From Thysanoteuthis rhombus (Eukaryota; Mollusca; Cephalopoda; Oegopsida; Thysanoteuthidae): a stretch of DNA of 64,000 nucleotides. Of this stretch, positions 23,901-32,534 are shown in pieces. A program made the translations under genes and the position numbers. How positions within the stretch are numbered: position 1 is the first letter of the stretch; the number at the start of each line of letters is the position of its first letter. The stretch spans positions 43,761,614 through 43,825,613 of the forward strand of contig OY735207.1 in NCBI GenBank assembly GCA_963457665.1, read 5' to 3'. A model generated the notes under the pieces. The model saw nothing but the letters and a program-made list of their open reading frames with translations, was not told the origin of the DNA and made no database searches.

Positions 23901-24440
23901 TAATGGAAAATCATTTGCAAGGTTTTTAATCGTAAATAAATTTTAATGTAGAAAATAATTCAATATGCATGTCATAGTAAATATCAGCAATGTCTTTATG
24001 TAGTGATTCATTTGTATGACCTTTCTATGATAAATTATTGTGTAATTCTGAAGAAAAATATCTGCAATGTTTAAGTTAATAACTTGCTGATAGATAGACA
24101 AAGACACATGAAGAGAGACAAATCTATATCCAATTTGGATGGTTGGTTATGCCATTTGAGGGGCTACAGTGATTTGATAGAGGAAGAAAAGAAAAAAGAA
24201 AATAAGGAAAAGGGGAAAAAGAAAGAAATAAGAAAAGTCACACTGATCTCATTTGAACATTGACACAGATCTGGTCCTTACCTCTTTGGCAACACGTCTG
24301 AATGGGAGTGCACCAAGGATGACAGTCTCATCTATTCGATCATACCAGTTCCGGCTAGACAGATGGCTCATGGCATAGTTGTAAAAGAGACTAGGGTAGA
24401 AGGCTAAACGAGCGAATATAACGCTTCCTGTTCCAGGCAT
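20812..24440 (-). CDS. PTPMT1: PTPMT1-like mitochondrial dual-specificity phosphatase, copy B (4 coding exons)
   Basis: Coding exons, in transcript order, are 24440-24282, 23382-23302, 21986-21795 and 20943-20812. Their lengths (159, 81, 192, 132 nt) equal those of copy A, and the product is again 187 aa. Key blocks are [23 protein letters not shown] and GALPFR near the N-terminus, then VLDFLGTP with the putative general acid Asp96. The catalytic [11 protein letters not shown] has Cys127 and Arg133. The expected role is phosphatidylglycerophosphate phosphatase of the mitochondrial inner membrane. Introns are shorter than in copy A (899, 1315 and 851 bp), and all are phase 0. By hand alignment the paralogues match at about 121/187 residues, highest in exon 3 and lowest in exon 4 and around residues 24-31. 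Two AATAAA motifs lie about 480-500 nt downstream of the stop. Confidence 0.94.
21795..21986 (-). CDS. PTPMT1: PTPMT1-B coding exon 3 (catalytic)
   Basis: This exon has 64 codons between acceptor TGTTCAG and donor GTAAGT (21794-21789). It holds [10 protein letters not shown] and [14 protein letters not shown], which make up the whole catalytic core. Confidence 0.94.
22165..22345 (+). repeat. tRNA-derived SINE
   Basis: GTAGCTCAAGTGACAAAGCA (A box), GTGAGTTTGAGTCTCACTGA (B box), GAGCTTATCCTATATTTTGG and the tail GTGATGAGAAGC match the 7.5-kb copy block by block. It lies in PTPMT1-B intron 2. Confidence 0.65.
23302..23382 (-). CDS. PTPMT1: PTPMT1-B coding exon 2
   Basis: This exon has 27 codons after acceptor [20 protein letters not shown], ending HFTPTDE. 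The donor GTATTG is weaker than usual. It is placed by homology to copy A. Confidence 0.9.
24282..24440 (-). CDS. PTPMT1: PTPMT1-B coding exon 1
   Basis: This exon has 53 codons from ATG (24440-24438) to GTTGCCAAAGAG, followed by donor GTAAGG. It carries the hydrophobic N-terminal segment and WYDRID. The start is equivalent to that of copy A. Confidence 0.92.
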
Positions 24441-24495
24441 TTGGCTAGAGATCTTTGAATATTCACCAAATATTAAGGTAATTCCTTTTCTTTAT
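24441..24495 (-). other. PTPMT1: 5' UTR segment of PTPMT1-B after a UTR intron
   Basis: An acceptor preceded by a long T run (TTTTTTTTTATGCAG on the minus strand) ends at 24496, 55 nt before the ATG, matching the position in copy A. A possible partner donor is AG|GTGAGT at 27379-27374 on the minus strand, but that pairing is speculative. Confidence 0.55.
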
Positions 24496-24636
24496 CTGCA
24501 TAAAAAAAAAATGTACTAAATTTAAAATGACAAAATAATGTATTGAATAAACAAATTAGAAAACATACTTTAGGTGCAGGTGCTAAATTAATAGGGTATA
24601 TGGAGCTTTTGCCCACATAATGTTAATTGGGGACAA

Positions 24637-24835
24637 TTTAAGCGAGGTATGGGTGTCCTAACAGTTAATGGCATGGAGGCAGGAATTGGCAAAACGAGCT
24701 CCAACTCATGGATCCACTTCTCCTCCCACCTATGGGTAAATAGCAGGGTGGTTGGAGCCCTTTAGTCCTGTAATACAGTCCATCTTGGGCATCAGGCTAG
24801 CACTTGAGCCCTGTAAAAACCTACAACTGATACAA
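24637..24835 (+). repeat. tRNA-derived SINE, second family
   Basis: GTGTCCTAACAGTTAATGGC (A-box region), GAGCTCCAACTC (B-box region), GGATCCACTTCTCC, GTCCATCTTGGGCATCAG and CTGTAAAAACC match, in order, the reverse complement of 56865-57110. Confidence 0.65.
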
Positions 24836-25074
24836 ACAATGATCGGGTCTACGTGGAGCATTCAAGATTTAGAGACAAAATCAATGCCTTGTGTCATGTA
24901 ACACTGGAATTACTGATAATCATTTTGTGACCCTGATCTGTTTTTTAGCCACAAATTTGTTTGTACCTTTCATTAAAGTTACATACCGGTGTAAGTCTTC
25001 TCCGAAACACAGATTCTATTACCATGAATTAGTTAACTCTGGATCCATTACTGATTTGCACTAGATAACAATTC

Positions 25075-25150
25075 AAAATGGTGGCGGGGCGCTTTGAAGA
25101 AACCTTGGATCATAAAGGAGGGAACGTGACCTGAGAACCACAAATATAGA
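25075..25150 (+). repeat. short interspersed repeat (pair with 59168)
   Basis: GAAGAAACCTTGGATCATAA, then GGAGGGAACGTGACCTGAGA. At 59175-59220 the same order reads GAAGAAACCTCGGATCACAA, then GGAGGAATGTGACCTGGGAT. Confidence 0.5.
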
Positions 25151-25409
25151 ACTTTCTTTCTAAAAAAATGTATAGGTCTCACTCTACTCCTGGAGTCTAA
25201 TCTCTTTTGCCTCCAGTTGTGACTAGCTCGTCAAGGTTGACAACGGGCATAACAGCTTTTTAAAAAATAGTTATTACTGCTTCGACAGTAAGATAGTTCT
25301 GAGGGAGTAGTTAACCAAAGTGTTTCAACACCACTCCTCTTCTTCATCAATCATTGTGGTATATCAGCTATGATGCTTTTTTTGTCAAGATATCAGGCAA
25401 TAGGATATA

Positions 25410-25560
25410 GTACAGGGGTGTGGATTCATATCTTTCCAAAGGGCATTAGCGCCAAGTAAACACAAGCAGTCTCAACCGAAATTTGAACTCATTCTAGCAT
25501 TTTGCTGATCGATTCTGTTTTACCTCTAATTGAAGTAGTCTGACTAATTGTAGACGGATA
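25410..25560 (-). repeat. tRNA-derived SINE, second family, partial
   Basis: TGGATTCATATCTTTCCAAA, GGGCATTAGCGCCAAGTAAA and AATTTGAACTCATTCTAGC parallel 56985-57070. The far part is decayed. Confidence 0.5.
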
Positions 25561-25887
25561 TCATTAGTGTATAACAACAGGCTTGGCTGATGCCGGCTAC
25601 TGATACCATAAGTATGACAGATACATCGTTATGTTTCACATTTTCTGCATAATTCATTCAGATAAAAGAAAATTGAATAGGAAAGTTAAAATCTCAGCTC
25701 CTTCAGCAGCCGATACGAAGCGTAAACGGTGTAACATCAAAAGTGTCCCAATTAGATTAGCGAATCTTCGCAGTAATGAAGTTCGACGTTTGCCCAACCA
25801 CCAATTAACGGTTAAACACATACCCCGATCATGGTCAAATAAATAGGTGCTCCGGTGAGAAGGAGTATTTATAACTGTCTGGTTACA

Positions 25888-26372
25888 AAACAAGTCGATC
25901 CCATTAATCCTAAAAAGAAGATACAACCAATGCAATCTCCCGATTGTCACTTATGGAGCTGAAACATGAAACCTAACCAAGAGACAGACCCGCGAACAGA
26001 GAAGCATGCAACGCGCGCATGAGAGAATAATGCCCAACCTCATATGGAGAAATCATAAGACAGCAAAATATATCAGGCAGAAAACAGAAGTCTGAGACAT
26101 CATAGAATCTACTAGAAAATTTAAATAGCAACGGGTCGGTCTTGTTGTTAGAATGGCAGAAAACCGATGGGCATCATGACTCACAACATGGATGCCCAGA
26201 GATCACATGCGAAACTGAAACCGGCAGAATACAAGATGGAGAGACGATCTGGACAGATTCAGAAAATACTAGCTCTGCAACGCTTAAGATAGAAAGATGT
26301 GACGAATCCTGGGGAAGGTCTGTGTCCAACGACGGACGATTAAAGACCGATGATGATGATTACGAAATAAAA
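25888..26372 (+). mobile_element. RTE-like LINE 3' end, plus strand
   Basis: The forward translation gives IPLILKRRYNQCNLPIVTYG, then LTKRQTREQRSMQRAHERIM, WRNHKTAKYIRQKTEV and TRWRDDLDRFRKY, with stops. The element ends in a (GAT)n tail at 26350-26362. It is the only copy in plus orientation and extends furthest toward the C-terminus. Confidence 0.8.
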
Positions 26373-26394
26373 TGATAATTTGTTGTCTAGGAGC

Positions 26395-26520
26395 AGTAAT
26401 TAGCTGGCTAGCCTAATAGTGCAGCTGCAGACCATACAGTAGTGTAATGAATTCAATTCTCACTGGATGCTTCATAAGTGGGGCCTCGTGCTCAACTTAT
26501 CGAAGTTCAACAGGTTCACC
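26395..26520 (+). repeat. tRNA-derived SINE fragment
   Basis: AGCTGGCTAGCCTAATAGTG and AATTCAATTCTCACTGGATG resemble the A- and B-box regions, followed by GGGGCCTCGTGCTCAACTTA, a decayed CCTTGTGCCAGACTAAG. It abuts the LINE that ends at 26372. Confidence 0.5.
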
Positions 26521-27059
26521 CACAAGCAAATAGAGGGGAAGGTTTATAAAAAAAAGGGGGAAAAGTAACAAGAAAAAGAGTGAGGGAAACGAGACAAACT
26601 AACAATGGTAAAGTTTTTAACTGATTAACTAATCGGACAAGTAGTTGCAGCTTAACATTAAACAAGTTTGTTATTGTTTTGTTTTTTTTTAGCGAAATCC
26701 GATAATAAAACTTTATATTATAGTTTATTAATTAAGTGAGCTAAGTGGCGAAATCCAGGCCCGTTCACGTATGGATTCTTTAGAATTTTAGAGTTTTTCG
26801 ATCTGTTCAATTAGAAAGGTGAACATTCTATTGCTTAAAAATTATGTTATAGAAACAATTTTTTTTCTTTTGACTCAGTTAAAAAAAAGTTTATAACAGT
26901 CTGATTTACACCGGTATTAATTCGTTTAGATCTTGAAAAGGGTTTAAGTTCTCGAAGAAACATGAAAATAAAAGCAAGATAATTTCTGTAGCAAAGAAAG
27001 CAGATATGTAATGCGAAAGAAAGAAGAGGCACAGATTACCAAACATTTTTTAAGAAAAT

Positions 27060-27260
27060 AATCACACTGACCGATCAGAATTTGAAATTATTCAACATCT
27101 CCGTAGATCCAACGATAAAATTCTGCCCACCACGATCGAAAACGCCGGGTTCGGAGCGAAAGCGAGTTGAGCAATGTCAAGGGCATATGCCAGTGTCGAC
27201 TGAAAAGTATCAACTCTGAAAAATAGTCCGGAATTTCATGCGAAATTGAACGACCCTAGT
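27060..27260. promoter_or_regulatory. CpG-richer patch, possible PTPMT1-B promoter
   Basis: This patch contains CGATCG, CGCCGGG, CGGAGCG and GTCGAC motifs in an otherwise CpG-poor region, 2.6 kb upstream of the PTPMT1-B 5'-UTR acceptor. No core element or matching donor is convincing, so the link to PTPMT1-B is a guess. Confidence 0.3.
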
Positions 27261-27379
27261 CACCAGGGATGACTAAGGTTTCATCTTTTTTTTTTTTGTA
27301 TGTGCCTATGGTAGTATGCTCCAGCGCTCCTGACCATACTGTTTTGTCCAGAGACTTGATAATTGATATTAGTACTCAC

Positions 27380-30300
27380 CTAAAGCCCTTCTAAAAATGC
27401 TTCTTTTTTTTTTTCATTTTTGAAAAAGATAAGCCTTTTATACCTTTTGGGGACCTTATTTGGATGGATATATTACATAAATGACATATAGATTTTCCAG
27501 AATCTGGATGTTTCTAGTTGTTTTTTTGTTGGTTTTTTCTTTACTCAATTTTAGATTTTTCAGTGGAAAATTGCAGTGATATCATAAATAGAATTTATTC
27601 TGACCATATTTATTCTTTGATGGAATTTTTTTATACGACTTCAAATTTTGAAACTATCTTAGTTTAATAAGTGAAAACAGAAGGGACACAACTCCTATCC
27701 CTTACTTGAAAATATATTTGACTTACACCAGCAAAACAAATGTAAAAATGAAATGAATTTGACAAAAAATATTTCAGTTGTCAGTGAACAGAACTTAATT
27801 AACTTGAGCTTTTCCTTTCAGGAGCTCTGATACAGGGCAGCAGTTTACGGGTTGAAAGGGTTTCGGTTTAAGTCATTGATGTAAATATTTTGTTTTTAGG
27901 AATTGAAAATTCAGTATACTATCTAACATATTGTTTTTATTTTGCTGGTATTGTTTAATAAAAAAAATAAACATCAAAGTGTGGGTGTTTCTATAAGTTT
28001 TATCTGCTGTTGACTCCATAAAGAAAGAATTTATAGCATCTTTTTAATCACTGTCCCACCACAGCAAAATCGGGCTTAACGTGGGAAAAATCGGAGCAAA
28101 CCTTCCAAAAATGGCTCCAGCAAGAAAGAATTTATAGCATAGTATCAGAAACTTCCCTCAGATAAAATCAGATGTGTGCTTACTACTACTTAAAAGGGTG
28201 TGTAGATGTATCATTCAGCTCAATAAGGGAAAAAGGCTTGAAATCTAGAGAGAAACAAATCGCAGAGGAATAAACGACTAAGTTTTATCATGTAAAAATG
28301 CTACACTATTAATTGATGTACATGAATTATGAACAAATAAGAGAAATGATTTCATGTATTTTGTAGTGACTGTAAAGTCTTTTCAAAGTGTAAAGTAAAA
28401 GTCTGTAATCAAGGTACTCGTTTTATAATTGTGCTGTTTTTTGTCAAAGGGATTTTGTCAGACTGGCCGCTTATCTCTTGGCTTCTCCTGAATGAATAGG
28501 GGGTTTCAATTTCATAGAACTTTGGGCCTTTTTCTGGGAATTCTTGCCATTTATGGTAAAAGAGGATAATTTCCAGGAAAGATGTTTAGTCTTTGGCGAA
28601 TTCTCAAGTGAGTTCTATTTCTAAATTTATTTATTGTATTTTCAGGTAAATAGACAAATTAGAGAAGGAGAGTGAGAGAGAAAGAATGAGTGTGTGTATG
28701 TGTATTTGTAGTATACTTAACTAAGATATTTAATTATAGTTATGTTTTTATTTGGTAAGATCATTTTTATTTATATATATATATATATTTTATTAAATCG
28801 GAATCACTACAAAAACATGCCTTTGTTTATTTTTTTTTAAATTTTGTTATACGATTGACAATGTTTGCCATCTTTCATTTATCAGCTCCTCCTTGAATAT
28901 CACCCATACGCATGCAGTTATCACGGCTTGGTTATTATATAGTTGACTTTCTTGGACCTCAACACCCACATTGTAATGGGGGACTCCAACACAATAATGT
29001 TACGATAAAATACAAGCATATGCTCTGATTACAAATTAGCATTAGCATAAGCATTCTTTAGTGAACTGAAATTTGTGCTGGCTTTGAAAGCTTTTTTGAA
29101 AACTTCATTTCACAGAGCTCCATGAAATTTTCTTATTTTATAGAATCTTTCTTTTTGAATGTGACCTTTTGTTCTGATTTATTTCAGTACATTTGTTGAT
29201 ATCAAAATCATTTTTTTAAAATCACCATTAAAATTCAAAAGAAGAAAAGAAAAGTGTACATAAATTTTTAATCATCACTACCCACAACAAACTGGTTTAA
29301 ACACTGTTGCTGAGTTTAGGTTATTCATGTATTCTGACATTTATATATATCTATGTAGCAATGCATCTATGCATTTACTCTTTGCCCAGCCCCAACCATT
29401 CATAGCTGAAACTTGAAATTTTGCACATACACTTCCCTCAAAGAGTAGGGAAAACATTTGTTTTTTTAAAAATCCCCTCCTCCCTAATAGATTTTCCATT
29501 TAAGGTTATCCTCTATTGATTTTTGAGTTTCTTTCGGGCTGCTCTCAGGCTTGTTTCCAGAAAATTCAGACTTTTTAGTGAACAAAATGCCAGAGAAGTA
29601 ACTTATTCATTGTTTTTTCTTTAAATCATGAATTTATGGTTAAAACTGTTCCAGTAGCATTTTCATCTAAGTAACTTGATTGTACCAGCAACACTGCTTA
29701 ATTTAAGAGGTGAAATGAAGCATATACTAATCATTTGTTTTGGCTAAACTTATTTTCTCTGTTAACTCACAACTTCACCATGCTCTGCAGACCTCTATGA
29801 ATTTTTGCAGCTAATTTGTGCAGATCAAACCGACCTACGTACGAACTGTCACTAACATCGTCAACTTTTCACAACCTCTTATCTGATAAGACTTATCAAG
29901 TGACTGTCACGACTACTCTTGAAAGAGGTGATTATAAACCTACTCATTTGTTATTCTTTTAACTCAGTCTTCATTCTCAATCACATCTACCGACTGAATT
30001 TTACAAGTATTTCTTTCAACATTAATATTGTTTTATTTATATCTCAAAAGTTCATTCCAGAATTATTTTGGTTCAGTTGTGCTGTTTTTGGTTTTTTTTT
30101 GTATCTTTGTTATTCTTTCATTCACGTCATCATCAGCACTGCAGTCCTTTTGAAGCAGATGCACCTAGCCCGTGGAGATTCCATATCTGTGGCAAATTCT
30201 CCTCATTGCTCAAAACAAGAGTTGGTCACCCTGATGCCTTTGTGGCAGAACAGGGACTGTACAATTTTTGCTTCTACCAAGAAGAAGAAGAGGAGGAGGA

Positions 30301-32395
30301 GGAGAATTTATATTTATATACTTCATTGATGCAAATTGCACTGTCACTCAAATAACAAAATGTGAAAATTAGTAGATTAAGCCTCTTATATGACTAAAAT
30401 CAGAGATAAAGATAGGTTTTGGGAACAAGGTTTACAATGAGGCTGTATTTAGGATTTATATTTTGGGATCACAGGGATGAGTGCAGTGTACTCATACAAC
30501 TGGGGTTCTGTAAACCCCTATGGGTAATTTGATAAAGGACAGCTAATAATAAATGTCTCCATTAGTAGACATTGAACACACAAAAAGCCTAGAAATTGAG
30601 AAGTAGGAATACTGCAAACCCCTGCGTATCTCAACCCCAACATTTCCACCACTAACCAAAAAGAGAGACCTCCAAAACTCACTTGTGTGAAAAATCCAAG
30701 ACTGGTCACATAGCCATACATCTGATTAATCAATCAATCGGAAGTCTATCTAAACACCTTGAAACATCCTTAGTTTTGAGCCACTTTTTTTTTCTATTTT
30801 CTCCAATTTTTCTATAAATAAGTCACCAAACCATTCCCATTAGTTCCAGTGTCTGCCTCACTTGAGTGCAGACAGTTGGCTTAAAACAAACATCTTTCCT
30901 TAACATACTTTCTATGTTAAACAAACAACATACAAGAAACAAGAAGTTCATTTTTTTCTCGTACATCATATACACAAACCTTGACTGAAGAATTTTTCTA
31001 TTTCTGACGACTTCAAGAAAAATTTCCGCATTTAAACGTTTTTATTACTCTCAATGTGTAAAACTAGCAATTTGTGTTTTATGAGCCTTTTCTTTCAGTC
31101 AAACATTTCTACACAAAAAAATTTGCTCCCTTTGGTATTTTGTTAAATATTATAATATATTATTCACTTGTTAACCTAGATGAGACATTTTATCTTTCAT
31201 TCAACGTCTATTGAAATGGCAATATTTGTCAACACTTTTTTACTTAACCTATGCTGCAGTGGTTTATTGCTGTGAGTAAAGAAAACTAACAGTAACACAT
31301 CTCTCTCCTCGCATACATGTACTGCCGCTGGCTGTTCATTAGTAATTTACATTAAATACCATGAAAGAATATTTGTAGTTGGAATTAACCTAAAACAAAC
31401 TGAGTTAGATATTCCATTAAGTGATTAATTTCTCTACAACTGCAATGTGAAGGAAAAGTAATTAAGTCACATTTAGTTATTTCAACTATTTGTTGTAACA
31501 TGGTGTTATTAAATGAAACGTACCTTGTCCTTTTTTTTAAATTTTTAATTTTTGTGGGATTATGATTTGAATCCTGCTGGGTCCATAATTGTATTTATTT
31601 GAACATTCATTGCTCAAAGCGAGTCAATCTTTAGAGAAACAAAAAAAAAAAATTCCAATTCATTATACATGCAGAAATTCAATGGGTCCTACACAGTGGG
31701 TTAAATAGTTACATGTTTCCAATTGGCATTTCACTTTATTTAGCCGGGTGATACTAGATTAAGCTCAGTTACTTGGTAATAACTGGTTTACCGATGCTGA
31801 CAGAAATGATGGCAGTATTCAAATAATCTTGCAACTGCATTTGGATTTGCATTTTTTAGTTTATGTTCAATCAGAATGAGCCCGGATTTTTTAAGCATTT
31901 GCAAAAAAAATATAATTCAGTAAGGCAGACTACTTAAGGATTAGCATTCAATAACTATCATTCTTGACAAATGTTACAGATGAAAAATATATTCATTTGC
32001 ATGTCATATTTTACGAGTAGATTTTATACATACAAACACAATATTTGGTAGAAATTAGTTCAGAGATGTCAGAAAATATTTTTCAGCGACAAATACTTTT
32101 TGTAAAAATGTATAGGGCTATATTGTATAGTTTGGTTGTTTGCTTTCAATTATCTTTAAACAAATATATATATTTGGGAGACAAAGTTACTTTTCATTAA
32201 ATCAATTTATTCAGAAATAGACATTAATATTAGGATTGGTTTAACTGGTTATCAAAGATAAAAATTAGACATTGTATTTCTCATATCTGTTCAAAAAAGC
32301 CTTGGAAAAATTAATATCGATAGTTTCCTTTTTCGGATTTACAAGTATTTCTTGTATTATGAGATTAGGCAATAAACAGAACCTTCACCGTATAA
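27380..32395. other. intergenic stretch between PTPMT1-B and ETFB
   Basis: I see no exon, RNA or transposon coding match. A (GAAGAGGAG) purine tract is at 30278-30303, and the 19-bp direct repeat pair is at 28.02-28.14 kb. A perfect minus-strand donor, AG|GTGAGT, is at 27374. Confidence 0.4.
28021..28140 (+). repeat. 19-bp direct repeat flanking 82 bp
   Basis: AAGAAAGAATTTATAGCAT occurs at 28021-28039 and 28122-28140. The sequence between has more CpG (AATCGGGCTTAACGTGGG) than its surroundings. Confidence 0.8.
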
Positions 32396-32398
32396 GAT

Positions 32399-32480
32399 GT
32401 GACGTCAAACTACAGGATGTGACGTCACTTTCGATCGATAACTCCAGTGGGTCGGTCTGCTTCTTGGCGTATTTGGAAAA
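32399..32480 (+). promoter_or_regulatory. ETFB proximal promoter / 5' UTR with two CRE sites
   Basis: Two perfect palindromic TGACGTCA sites (32400-32407 and 32420-32427) are spaced 20 bp start to start, each preceded by GATG. They lie 54-81 bp before the ETFB ATG. Locally there are several CpGs (CGATCGATAA, GGGTCGGTC), unlike the flanks. No TATA box is evident. CRE sites bind CREB/ATF-type bZIP factors; the regulatory role here is inferred. Confidence 0.6.
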
Positions 32481-32534
32481 ATGTCTCTTCGCGTGTTGGT
32501 CGGCTGTAAAAGAGTAATTGATTATGCCGTCAAG
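32481..32534 (+). CDS. ETFB: ETFB coding exon 1
   Basis: This exon has 18 codons, [18 protein letters not shown], followed by donor GTACAG. The ATG follows GGAAAA, an A-rich context with A at -3. It aligns one residue short of the human N-terminus, so this start is well supported. Confidence 0.95.

Noticed and set aside
27370-27385. Perfect minus-strand splice donor AG|GTGAGT as the PTPMT1-B first exon end
   Set aside because: The sequence upstream of it is AT-rich without promoter features, and a lone donor can occur by chance. It is only mentioned as a possibility.
29919-30355. 136- and 95-codon overlapping open frames
   Set aside because: The T-rich DNA yields Phe/Leu-rich peptides ending in a GAAGAG repeat. 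No motif or splice context was found.
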